This document shows positions 23,001 to 33,627 of a DNA stretch of 64,000 bases, in pieces (position 1 is the stretch's first letter; the number at the start of each line of letters is the position of its first letter). Source of the stretch: Berberis thunbergii (lineage: Eukaryota > Streptophyta > Magnoliopsida > Ranunculales > Berberidaceae). Location of the stretch: positions 434,001-498,000 of the forward strand of contig QNQO01000529.1 of NCBI GenBank assembly GCA_003290165.1, read 5' to 3'. Below the pieces are notes generated by a model that was given only the letters and a program-made list of their open reading frames with translations, searched no databases and was not told the origin of the DNA. A program made the position numbers and the translations under genes.

Positions 23001-24450
23001 ATCCGAAGCTCTCATGCACTGACGTTAGTTTCTTACTTGAACTAGATAATAAAAAAATTCATGTTTTTTCGCTTCACTAAATTATTTAGTGTCTGCCTTA
23101 GTTATTTGATTATTTATTTATTCATTTATTTTTATATCGATTAAATATTCATTGTTTGTCATTGGTTTAATAGCTAGTGGAAAAGCAGCAGAGTTTGGAT
23201 CATTAAAAAATGGTTACTCGTTTGAATCATCTGCTGGCTTGTGACAAGACAAATGTGAGATCTCTGGCATTAACAATTCTCATTTTTTTAGGGTAGCATT
23301 CCACTGGAGTGCAGCAATTGTGCTTCTTTTCAACGATTATGACCAATAATTTTTTTTATTGGTACGTGCTACTAGGTTGCTAATTAGCTCTCCAACATGT
23401 CCAGTCCTTGAGGTACTTGGAAAGAAATTATCATTTGAGATAGTTGATGGACTAAATGGTCGCGTCTGGGTATAAATCTTACTTCTTTGAAGAGCTTCTA
23501 CGCTCCTTTTCTAATTACGAAACTTAGATGCTGATGGTTACTAGTATAACCAGGCTATCAGCACCATCTGGAACATGATTCAGTGAATTGGTGTAATGAA
23601 GATAATAATTAAAATATTTTAATGTTATTGTCATGTCACTGGTAAGTTCAAGCCGCATAACTCCAACATTGACCTAATATTGCACGCATTTTCCTCAATT
23701 TTTGAATAACACTGCCACCATCTTTTCCCTTGTCCTGGACTCCTTGTGACATCATTGCTAGTCTCCAAAATCCAAACCCAATTGAGCTCCTCTTGGCGTA
23801 CTTTGAAGCCTCAACACTTAAAAGTAATTCATTCAATTTATAAGCTATCCACTTTGGTTGGGCTGGCTATTAATATATTTTTGTGCAATCAGCTTCAGCC
23901 TGGTTATCCTTATTTCCATCGTATTTCTTTCTCCTTGTCATTGAGTTACCAATTGTACCTAGATCTAAAGTTCGATACCAAGAAAAGGAAAACAAGATAG
24001 AGTCCTCTTCTCTATTCACAAAAGACCAAACAACATTGACCCCAATTTTGTGAATTTAGAACATTAAAAAAGTAAAAACTAAAATCTAAAAAAATTGCTT
24101 CTGGCTTGCTGGAGGTGGTCGATCCTGATGGGCTGGGATTGATCGTGGTTACTCTGTTCCTTGACCTAATAGATGCCACTCCTGCTATTGGGAAACACTT
24201 AATCACCTCCTTCGGGCATTCCTTATCATATGGAGTTTTATGGATCTCTTAGTTATGTGATCTTCAATCATGACGCATCCTATTTGCATTACGTGAATTT
24301 TACTAATTCAAGCTAGGTATTTTTTCTAATTCTTAATGAATACTGTTTGGAACAGTCATCCTTGTTGCAAATGCGATCATGACATCAGAGTCATTAAGTG
24401 GTGTGCAGCAAAGAATGATGGTTGATAAACTCATTCAGAGACTTCAATGA
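20022..24450 (+). pseudogene. RRP40: Exosome subunit RRP40 pseudogene, copy A
   Basis: Recognisable remnants are exon 4 (20022-20035 only), exon 5 (21856-21948), exon 6 (22952-23023), exon 7 (from 23174), exon 8 (23376-23469) and exon 9 (24352-24450). Together they match the S1/KH part of plant RRP40 (EXOSC3 family), a cap subunit of the RNA exosome: FEGGTRRN, VVKANTGMNP, SSPTCPVLE, LNGRVW, SESLSGVQQR. It is dead: exons 1-3 are missing, most of exon 4 is deleted, the acceptor before exon 5 is CAA instead of CAG, a TGA ends exon 7, and exon 9 lacks its first third. Its final TGA at 24448 is preserved. Confidence 0.88.
20250..21720. mobile_element. MULE-like element with 9-bp TSD and fold-back interior
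   Basis: Ends are GGCAGCGACTACTCCACACC and the near-complement GGTGTGGAGTAGTCACGGCC. The flanks are TATTGTGAA (20241-20249) and TATTGTAAA (21721-21729), a 9-bp duplication with one mismatch. The paralogous site at about 33217 in copy B has one uninterrupted TATTGTGAA and acts as an empty site. Inside, a unit of about 170-185 bp, with GCTCGATCGA-type and AAAGTCGCGCAAAT blocks, occurs three times direct (about 20570-21100) and about twice inverted (about 21235-21600), with a short unique centre near 21105-21230. No transposase is encoded. Confidence 0.8.
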
Positions 24451-24470
24451 TGGAATTGGTAAGTATAGTT

Positions 24471-25832
24471 GAAACCATTTGTGTTTTCCTTTTTGGCATG
24501 TCATTAATTGGAAGCGAGTACTTAGTTTCCCTTGTTTCTAAATCTCGGATTTATTTATTTATTTTATTATTATTTATTTTTTGGGAAATTTGATTGTTAT
24601 AGTTCTAAGCACCTGATACATGTAAGTTATAGTTTCATTAAGATCTGAAGTTTTTGAAGTGTTCCTTTTCCGTGTTGTCTGTTTGATCTTGTTTTGTTGA
24701 AAAAGCCCACAAAGGAAACACCTAATTTTTGTCAGTGGATTTAGAGAAACGGAGCATTTGGAGAATACCCATTAGTCCCTTTTCTTTGGATTTTCCGCTG
24801 ATTTTTTCATTCGATTTTCATACTTTAGAAACAGAGCATTTGGAGAATAACCATTAGTCCTTTTTTTTTTGGATTTTCTGCTGATTTTTTCATTCGATTT
24901 TCATACTTTAATGAATGAATGAAATTATGTTGCTTATGATTTATGAATTTATAATGTATTTGAATAAATGAATGTTTATTGATAATAATGGATTGTTCAT
25001 CATTATTATTTATGTTCATATGAGGAATAAAAAATATAAAAATAAAAATAAGGTTTGACCGTGTCGCCAAGTTTAATTTTTTTTAAATTGTTGAGTCGAC
25101 ATATTATATCCATGTTCAAATCCGTGCACCCTTGGACGAAAGCTAAGAAATAACACTATCTCTGTGAAACTACAGATCTCATACACCAAAGTTATATTCA
25201 AATGGTTGGTTTTGATTGATTTCGATCCAGATCTGTGACACCAGGCTTCTCGCTTAGTAGTTTGATCAATAAGGTAATGCACAAAAATTTTGAGCTTTTC
25301 GGTGTCAACTTAATTGGAATATCCAATTTGTATTTTTTGCATTGTAATGCAATTCTCTGGGCAAAATTAAAATTTTCTTGAACCACGAAAAATGTATCCT
25401 AGTACATGTACATAATATAAGCCAACAATGGCTACCTCTAATCATCTAACTAGGTCTTTTTGTAACATAGGACAATACAAATGTACATGTACTTAGAATC
25501 AATCCAAAATAATGAAACAGAGACGTGAGAAATGACAAAACCAATCATGTAGTAAACCATTCATGATATGCAAAAGGTTACAAATTTTTTTATGGAAATT
25601 CAATAAGTTATACAATTTTGCTACACCAGTGAGAAACCAGATAGGGGAGCTTTGTTAAGAATCGTAAACTAACCGTGTTTTAGCACGTAGGGGGCAATTT
25701 GGACATTTCATAAAGTACGAAAGTTTGTAGGATTAGCAGTAAATATAACAAGCATAAGGCATAATGGTCTTTTTGTGCAATAACACCCATCATTGATAAA
25801 ATGCTAGGCGCAAGCACATAGATGATAGGTAT
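24471..25832. other. Spacer with an 83-bp tandem duplication
   Basis: Between the first RRP40 copy and the P450 fragment no gene is recognised. At about 24744-24826 and 24827-24911 an 83-bp unit (AGAAACnGAGCATTTGGAG to TTTTCATACTTT) is present twice with few differences. The rest is AT-rich. Confidence 0.5.
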
Positions 25833-26129
25833 TTATTGGATTAATTGGATTGTTCTCGAGGATTTGGTAGGCATCGGAAAGTGAGTGGTGCGTCGTATTG
25901 TGGATAACATTAACACCATCGGAGCATTTTGGTAGCTAGATGAGAGTCGAAATGAGAAGTGTTGTAATATTATGGCAATTGCTAGCTTTGCTTGAAGTAT
26001 GGCTAGGTTTTGGCCTATGCACATTTGAGCATCTAGACCAAATGGTATGAAGGACATTGGATGTTTCGCTATCCGAGCAATGCCTTCACTAAATCGAGCT
26101 GGATTGAAACTCAGCCTTTGATTTGTCAA
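25833..26129 (-). pseudogene. Cytochrome P450 C-terminal fragment
   Basis: A minus-strand frame matches the last exon of a plant P450: FNPARFSEGIARIAKHP, then the haem-binding loop FIPFGLDAQMCIGQNLA, then LQAKLAIAIILQHFSFRLS. The ligand Cys is present, but the loop's usual Gly and Arg are replaced (GLDAQ where GxGAR is normal). About 25 residues before the end the frame shifts: the expected PQYDAP-type tail is found in the next frame. Upstream exons are absent. The spacing of conserved residues recalls the CYP72 clan, but the family is not certain. This is a dead fragment. Confidence 0.8.
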
Positions 26130-27078
26130 GGGTACAATGCAATTAAAATGGATAACAGACCCATAACGGCCTAGGAGCGTGACAAGTTATAAAAGATTAT
26201 ATAGGAATATAATGGTATATAAAGGTCTATAATAAAATATATTTTTATACCCCTACTAAGTATTTATGATTTAGGGGGGGGGGTATTCAATCATGTATTT
26301 TAATAGATTCTGAAAGATTTTAAAGTCCATTAAAATATAGGGGTATTCAATTAAGGATTTAAAACAATACAATGAAATCTAGGGGTATTCAAATATAGAT
26401 TTTAAATGATTCTTTTATAATCCATTAAAATCATGGGGTATTCAATCATGGATTTTAAACAATACAATGAAATCTAGGGGTATTCAAATAGCAGTGGATT
26501 TTAATGAATTTGTTGACTTGATAGACTTTGAAGGATTTATGCATGAAAGGTATAAATAACAAAACCCTTTTCAAATCCGGCATCTACCCCTCGTATTTCA
26601 ATCTCTTCTTCATCTCTCCCACCAACACCTAGGGCTTGCTGGTGGTTCCTCTGCCACAAGATCACTCGCTAGTTGCTCATCTATTCGATTGTCTTGACCA
26701 GATTTCCATCATTTGAAGGGATCTCATTTGATGAAGAACTCGCAAGAACCTCAGGTTGCTTGCTTTCTCACGTTGTGCAGAAGAGGGCTTTCAAGAAGAA
26801 AGACGAACCTGATCTTGAAGGAGCAAAGGTGCGAATTATGTTGTTTTCGAAATTTTCATTGGATTGGGAGAAATGGGGTTGTGTTGTTTTTATTGATTTT
26901 TTTGGGTTTGTTTGATTTTGTGCAGGAGAGGGAGAAGAGAAGATGGATTTTTCGAAAAGGGTCTTCAAATCAAGAACCACCAGTGGTGGTGACTCCACAA
27001 CAGCTGAATAATGAAGCAAAGCCGATTGTTACGGAGAATGTGGAGCAGGGGAGAGTAATCGAGGTGGCTGTGGCCACA

Positions 27079-27931
27079 GCAGAAGCAGCCATGGCCTTTC
27101 TTCCTTTTCCCATTCGCTTCTTTACTCTGTTTTGTGCCCTGTACCTGAAACCAACCTGCAAAGAATCAGTCCTCTGTAATCAATAAACTGATATCATCCA
27201 ATCCATTACTCTAATAGCGAAAGATGAGCACTCCGAAGTTACCCATCTCTTCAATCTTTCCCCATTCATGTTTGTGTCTTCAATCAAAGACAGAGAGATC
27301 CACCTCAAATCCATATCTTTTGAGATTTTCTCAGATACCCATTTGTTCAAGGAGGATAAAAAGGTTGATTTCCACAACCCCTTGAACTTAAAACCTTTGG
27401 TGAAGTTTGGAGCAGAGGAAGAGAGAAAAAAGAATGGAGAGTGGTGGATGCAACAGTTCAATGGAGAAGAAGAAGAAGAATCGATTCTTCAAACTATTAG
27501 TTCGAGATTTCGATTACAGGCTGGTTAGTAAATTCTCTTCCTTCTCTTTCAAATTTTTTTTTTGTTGTTGAAATCTTTAAACAAACATGGAGTTAAATAG
27601 TCCCTTTTCAATACATGTCACATAAAGTACTAATCTTAACATTATTCACTCATCTGTAATTAAGCATTGAGTAGGTCTGTATGAATAGCCAGTAAGTATG
27701 AGAGTTCATCTTGTATAGAAAAAAAGTATTCATGAAGTTCATCAGACTCTAGTACTTTTGGTATGTTATTAAGATCTATTTAAATGTCTCCCAACACTAG
27801 ATAAACTTCACTTGAACACAATGAGTGTAGGGATGTTTAGTTTCGTGAAAAATGATAAAACTTTTGTGCACAATGAGGATGTTTATTTTATTTATCGAAT
27901 CTAGTATCATTGCAGAAGCAGCCATGGCCTT
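27079..27931 (+). repeat. 20-bp direct repeats flanking an insert in IQD fragment
   Basis: The same 20 bp, starting GCAGAAGCAG and ending ATGGCCTT, occurs at 27079-27098 and 27912-27931. Outside it on both sides lies IQD sequence; between lies about 813 bp of foreign sequence. This looks like a gap-repair or insertion junction rather than an ordinary intron. Confidence 0.75.
27187..27528 (+). other. Open frame in the insert, unrecognised
   Basis: An open plus-strand stretch encodes about 113 residues with a globular composition (VDFHNPLNLKPLVKFGAEEE and a Trp-Trp pair), ending in an acidic run. It looks like a piece of a real exon, but I do not recognise the family. The opposite strand is also open over most of the length and is taken as a shadow. 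It may be a third captured gene piece. Confidence 0.35.
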
Positions 27932-28691
27932 AGGCTCAGTGGGAATACAAATTATGTGAGAGAGAATTATGCTGCTATTGTGATTCAAACAGCTTTCAGA
28001 GGTTATCTGGTAAATTCCCAAACTTAGTAGACACAAATGTTTGTGTTTGTGTGGTGGGTTCTTGAAGGTTTTGAAGGGAGGGTTTTATTTGGTATATATT
28101 TCAGTTTGATATGAGTTAATGGTGGTAGTTCAAGTGATTTGGAGGTTTGTTTTCATGTTGAATTGGTTGTTCATGTCAATGGTGATTTGACTTTATAGCG
28201 ATGGTTTGAGTTAGTGGTTTGCCTTGTAGCCAACTTATTTCAGGGTCTGGTTTATGGTTTCTCTTAGCTTAGCAATCTTGGGTTATCTATAAGGTTTCCA
28301 CATTTTTTTTTACTAGATGGTTTATTCTTCTTGTTGTTAAGAACCAGAGTTAAGTGGTTTTATAAATGAATGGGATATATGTCAGAACAAGAACATAAAG
28401 TATTTTTCTTTTCTTTTCTTTAGTTGAAAATTTCAATTAGGAGGCATTTCTTCGACTTCATTGTTGTGTTTCACTGAAATCTGAGATTATTTATGCTATG
28501 CATTTCTTCAACTTCAAATGAGAATCTCAACTATTGAATGTAACTGATCAACCTTTGAAAGTTAATAGTAGAAAAATACAAGTTCATCTTACATGTAATC
28601 TCTAGGGTTTTGAGTTGTTCCATCATTAATAAGAGTGCCTCTTTCTTTTGATCTAACTGCTTGGTTTTTCGTTTGTCAAGTGATATTGCAG

Positions 28692-29501
28692 TTGGGGTAG
28701 GGATAGTTGGGTCATCGGAGGCAATAATGCTGGCTGGACTAGCATTCAAGAGAAAGTGGCAGAGCAAGAGGAAGGCCGAGGGTAAACCCATTGACAAGCC
28801 CAACATTGTCACTGGTGCTAATGTTCAGGTATACAAATCATTGTGCTTGTTTGGTAGCATACTTGTAAATCTCACGATGTGGACTTTTGAACCTTGGGAT
28901 ATCAAATACAAAGTTTAGTCAAATTTGGTCCTAAATGAATTGTGGATAGGTGTATAGTGTGCTGGTCGTGCTGCCTCAAGCACCTAGAGCATTGATAACC
29001 TTCAGGGAAATGTTGAGCAGATGCTTATATGAAACTAAATGCTTCATAACCTAGAGCATAACTAAATGCTAATATGAGTTTGTGAATCATTTACTTTATA
29101 AAACTCTGTTTTTTCTTTATCTTCTTCCACAAATGACTTGAAACATATGATAAGTTACGTTGCTTTTGTTGTGACCCTTTTTGTATGCTCCAAGTTGAGC
29201 TTTTGAGGACTATAGTTATAATCTGGGTGCTCATTTTATTTGTGTAGGGGTACAAAAATATTATGGAAAATTGCATAGAGAATGCAAAGGTGCTAAAAGA
29301 AAGTCTAGAGAAGATGGGCCGGTTTGAAATCCAAGCAGGATACCAACCAAGGCTGCTCTCGTTACAGCCACTGTGGATGAAGTGAAGAAGGCAGCTGAAT
29401 CCGTTGGACATGTAGTTAAGAAAACTGTGAGGGAGACTGAAGCAGATGTTGCTAGCTATTGGAAGAAATTTGTGGACGTGAAGCAGATGAGTCCCTGTTA
29501 A
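28692..29501 (+). pseudogene. GAD: Glutamate decarboxylase (GAD) exon fragments
   Basis: Exon 28692-28828 encodes [20 protein letters not shown] and [11 protein letters not shown], a near-perfect piece of the PLP-binding core of plant GAD, bounded by AG and GT. Exon sequence from 29248 encodes GYKNIMENCIENAKVLKESL. From 29346 a different frame encodes the GAD C-terminus with a calmodulin-binding-like segment (VVKKTVRETEADVASYWKKF), ending at TAA 29499-29501. The exon with the catalytic Lys and much of the small domain are missing, so no enzyme is possible. GAD converts glutamate to GABA in the cytosol and is calcium/calmodulin-regulated in plants. Confidence 0.85.
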
Positions 29502-30183
29502 GTATGGTTTTACTGGATGCTTGGATCAAGCATGTACGTTGTCATTGAGGGACCGTTGTTGCATTATGGTGTTGTGTTGAAGTAAATAAGTGAAGCTGCT
29601 AGTAGCTTAATTGTTTAACTATATTCTCACTAGTACCTTGTTTGGATCTAGCTATTATAATAAGATTTTGTAACATGTAGTTGAGAATCTTTCTTTGATT
29701 AAATCCTTTTTGTGGAAAAGACAAAATTAAGTTTTGTCCATCAATATTTTTTTTTGTTTATCAAATTTGTCAGGTTTATTTGTTGGGTTTATTACTAAAG
29801 TGTGTATTATCATGAGACAGAGAATGGAAAAGGCAGGCTTGAGCCGGCGTTACTTAAAAAACCAACCCAATCCTCTTCCCGTCCTTGCTATCCTTGCTAA
29901 TGACATAAGTGAATTAGCAGCAGATGAGAATGAGCTTTTTAGTCCAATACTAAAAATCCAATAATAACAATCCATTAAAATCCATAACAATCCTTTATAA
30001 AATTCAGAAAATCCAATAATAAAAATCCATTAAAATCCAGTGGATTCTGTAAATCTCACAAAATCCAGTCACTTAAAATCCATTAAAATCCAGTGAATTC
30101 TGTAAAGTCTTTCAAACTCTATTAAAATCCATGAGATTTAAAGTCTTTCAGACTCTATTAAAATCCATGATTGAATACCCCTG

Positions 30184-30625
30184 TTAATGTATTTATAAGG
30201 AAATCAAATGGACTCTGAGAAAATAAAAATAAAAGTTCCATCAAACTGATTTTTTGTGTATTAGTGAGATCTCTACAACTCCACACCAGCTGATTTTATA
30301 AACCCATCCAATTGCCCATCAAACAGATCACGGAGGTTTATAAATCCATCAAACATATCTTTTGTGTATTTTATAGACCCAAATTCTTCAAAATAATCCA
30401 AAATTCCATCCAGGATTACCAGAAATGGGCGGCGAAGCAGAAAATCAAAATAGAGGTTAAAGGGAGGTTGTTAGGGTTGGATGCTTCGACCTCAAGTTCT
30501 AGTGGAATAATCCAATCGCTTGCAGCGACACCACTCTGTCTTCTCCAGCCAAGCCAATTCATTGTTGTTTGAGATAAAGAGCAGAGATATAGAGAAGAAG
30601 AAGAAGAAACACGGAGAAGAAGAAG
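30184..30625. other. 5' flank of RRP40 copy B
   Basis: This short spacer separates the gene-carrying element from the RRP40 start. An AGAAGAAG-rich stretch (30590-30625) is likely leader sequence. The start of a normal RRP40 promoter may lie here or have been cut off by the element (inference). Confidence 0.35.
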
Positions 30626-31970
30626 ATGGTGGAAGAGAAGAAGTTTCCTCACTCTCCAAAAAGCTTTATTAATCAAACAGTTGTGAGTCTCTTCTCCACA
30701 AAACCCTTGTTTCCCTTAAGTTTCTTTATTGGTTTTGTTTTCTCATAATAAGTATGAATATATGTTTGTTTATTTGTTGGTTTTGGGTTTTAGTTTCCAG
30801 GAGATGTCGTTTTGGACCTCTCAACTATGGCCAATCAGACCACTAAGTTAGGAGATGGCCTGCGTCAGGTAACCCATACCATACATTCCCACAATACTAT
30901 ACTTAGGGTTTCTTTTCTAATATTGTTTTACTAAAATTTCAGAGTTAGAACTGTAGGGAATAGTTATTGATTGCAAATCTCAACTTGGTTACTCTTATTT
31001 TCATTCTCAGCTCAGCTACATTTTGTTCAATTTTTATGTGTGTTTGCTTAGCTTCTTTACTTGTTATTAACTTTTGCAGTATGGTGATACTATTTCTGTA
31101 ATGAAGACAGGAAAGCTGAGATTCTTAGCCAAACAAATATTGGGTGGAAAGTTCACAGAAGCGGGTTTGTCATCTTCCCAATTCAAACTTTTAGTGTGTC
31201 CAATTTGAAATTACTATCTTTTTGAATACTTCTCTGTGGGAAGGAACAATCATTGAAGGTGTTTTGATCTAGTAAAAGAACTTTTTACATTTTTTTATAT
31301 GTATTTATTTGAAAATTTAAACTTTCTTCATATTTCAGGCAATGCTTTTTTTTTTTCTTGGATAGGGTGAAACTTTGCATTCACAATATTATAGCTTAGT
31401 TTTGAAATATTGAAGGGATTTCCAAAGAGATACTAGAGATCAATAAACACACCCTAAAATTATCTTTTCTCACCTTCCAGATAACCCAACAAGGGAAAAT
31501 GCTAACATAAAATGTCTTCCTTCCCTTATGAGAAAACCTCATCGTTCCAAGATTTTAAACAATATGCTAAAGAAAATTAAAAAAGAGGGAGATCTTTACC
31601 TTCCCTGGAAGAAAGAGGGAGATCCTGGAGAAGATTGTGAAGAGTTCTAAGCCAGTGGAAAATGGGATTTGATCTACAAAAATCATTGGCTATCGGAGGT
31701 AATGTGAGACTGGAACGTGACTACTCGAGAACCTTGCCAAACTAAGGTAAACATATTTGGGGAACAAAAGACTCAAGGGCTAGGTAGATAAAAACATGAC
31801 ATTTTCTTTGGGCAGTTAAGTTAAAAACATAGTGTATTGAGCCAACGAAATCAAGTTACCAGATCTTAATCTTGGGGCCCTAATGCATTGAAGATCGCCT
31901 CGTGTTTGTTTGTGATTTTTGCCTTGAAAAAGAATAACTCGTGGGACAATATTTCTGTGACTGAGAACAG

Positions 31971-32439
31971 TAGGGGTCGGCAATGTCGGTTCAGTTCGGT
32001 TTTGAGCCCTGAACTGATGTTATTCGGTTTGCCCAAAATCGAAACCGAATTTTGTATTTGTAAATCGATAAAATCGGTTTAACCGAATTTTGGATCGGTC
32101 AGGTACGATTGGGCCGAAATTTTGGGCTCAAGCACTTGAAAGGCTTTCATTAAAACATGCCCAATTTTTTGTTAGACCCAATTTTTAGCCCAAAATTGAA
32201 AACTGAGAGAAAAGGGGGGTGATTTAGTGCAACAAGGTGCACTGTAGTGCATTTGTTGCACTAATCAGGTATTGACACCTACTTGTTTATTTATTTATAT
32301 ATATCTAATTAATCGGTCGGTTCAAAATTGTAGATTGATTTTGAACTGTTTATAACCGGTTCGGTTTAAATTATTTTCTTTCTATTCATATTTCGGTTCG
32401 GTCGGTTAACCGAATTAAATTGATTTTTGCCCACCCCTA
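31971..32439. mobile_element. hAT MITE (TAGGGGT ends) in RRP40-B intron 3
   Basis: Ends are TAGGGGTCGGCAA and TTGCCCACCCCTA. The 8-bp flanks are GAGAACAG and CTGAACAG, sharing GAACAG. Copy A at about 19510 has the uninterrupted CTGAGGACAGATTGC, an empty site. Both ends carry CGGTTCGGTT-type subterminal repeats. No coding capacity. Confidence 0.8.
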
Positions 32440-33592
32440 CTGAACAGATTGCAAAGAAAGTAGTTGATACCTATTTGAGTTGTCTTTAGAAAAAAGAGGA
32501 ACACGATCCTTGAATGGTATTCTAGTGGCTAGTGAACAAATAGATGCCATGATTTGAAGGTGGACTTGCTAGTGATTTTTGAGCTAACCTTGAAAAACTA
32601 TTGACCAATTTAGCTCGCATTTCTTGGATAGATGATGGCCTTCTGGACATGGTATGTTTGGCCAATAACCCCTCGTAACTTAGGTGGGTATGTGGTTACA
32701 CGACTTTTTGTTGCACGCTTGCGTATTTCAATGTGCTATGTGTGATGGTGATAGTTTCCAAGAAGTTTACCCCCACAAAAGTAAAAAGATTCATCTTATT
32801 GAAAACCATCTGTCTTTTTCTTTCAAGCAATTTTTACATCTATCGTTTCTTTTGTTATTATTTTGATCTACAATTTTTAAACTATATCGGTTATGCTTTT
32901 ACTCTTTCTTGCGTACTAATATTGTCATTTTCGGGTATTTTGTTTCTACAGTATGTACCACATGTGGAGGACATGGTTCTTGGTATTGTAGTTGACTGTA
33001 AGGCATAGGTAAATGTCTCTTCATACATTTTGTTGCATTAGAGGGAAAAAAAAACTTATTTTAAGCTTCATATTTTCCTTTTGAGTTAGTGCTCAAGTTC
33101 TCTTGGAGGGAATCTTGTGTTTCGTCCTCCATATCTCTTTGGATGGAATTACTACTTGTAAATGTTATCAAACTGTTATATTTTGCATCAATCACATTTG
33201 ATAGTAATATTATTGTGAAATAGTATGGGTAAAATGTCACAATCCCACTGGGAAAAACATCCGTCCTACTTGTTTTCAACATTATTACATGCTTACTTAT
33301 TTCTTATAGAACACATTGTCTTCATCATGTGTGGTTCGTTTGCAGAATTTTCTCGTGGACATAAAAGGGCTCGCAATGGCAAATTTACCTGTACTTGCAT
33401 TTGAAGGAGGGACAAGGAGAAACATACCAAAGTTTGAGGTAAATATAATATTTGTACAACTTTTCTTTTCCACAAGAGAGATACTACTACATATCATATG
33501 AATAACCAATTTTTTTTTCTCACTTTCTTCTTTGTACCGGGTCTTCCCTTGCCTCGGAGTGATCTTTAAGATACTCACCCTTACTCTATCAC

Positions 33593-33627
33593 CCCCCCAC
33601 CCCCCCCCCCCCCCCCCCCCCCCCCCC
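33593..33627 (+). repeat. Homopolymer C tract
   Basis: Seven C, one A and about 28 C occur in a row. The paralogous site in copy A (about 22099) has only six C before TGAATCC. Open frames reading poly-Pro or poly-Gly across it are artefacts. Confidence 0.9.

Larger units (their letters stand above)
19204..24470 (+). repeat. Segmental duplication, copy A (partner 31648-36085)
   Basis: Copy A aligns in order and orientation with 31648-36085, exons and introns alike, apart from insertions and deletions. It starts in what is intron 3 of the RRP40 gene in copy B and ends just past the RRP40 stop. A MULE-like insertion (20250-21720) is present only here; a 469-bp MITE and a long C run are present only in copy B. 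Confidence 0.9.
26740..28010 (+). pseudogene. IQD: IQD-family (IQ67 domain) gene fragment
   Basis: Three pieces fit an IQD calmodulin-binding scaffold gene. An exon ending near 26828 encodes KRAFKKKDEP. An exon from 26926 encodes EREKRRWIFRKGSS and runs into an Ala-rich stretch, VAVATAEAAMA. A third piece to 28010 encodes VRENYAAIVIQTAFRGYL, a perfect IQ motif followed by a GT donor exactly where IQD genes have their conserved intron. The Ala-rich part is interrupted by an insert of about 813 bp (see the 20-bp repeats), and a frameshift separates it from the IQ motif. IQD proteins bind calmodulin and microtubules; this fragment cannot make a normal one. Confidence 0.8.
26274..30183 (+). mobile_element. 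PIF/Harbinger-like element carrying host-gene exons
   Basis: The left end GGGGTATTCAATCATG is mirrored at the right end (CATGATTGAATACCCC). A TTA lies outside each end (26271-26273 and 30184-30186), matching the TWA duplication of PIF/Harbinger elements; an extra TG at the right end leaves this a little uncertain. The first 270 bp are repeated GGGGTATTCAAT and AATCCATTAAAAT blocks, with the inverted kind over the last 230 bp. A TATAAATA box (26551-26558) follows the left repeats. The interior has no transposase but holds exon fragments of an IQD gene and a glutamate decarboxylase gene, both in plus orientation. It is probably a gene-capturing ('Pack') element; the superfamily is inferred. Confidence 0.7.
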
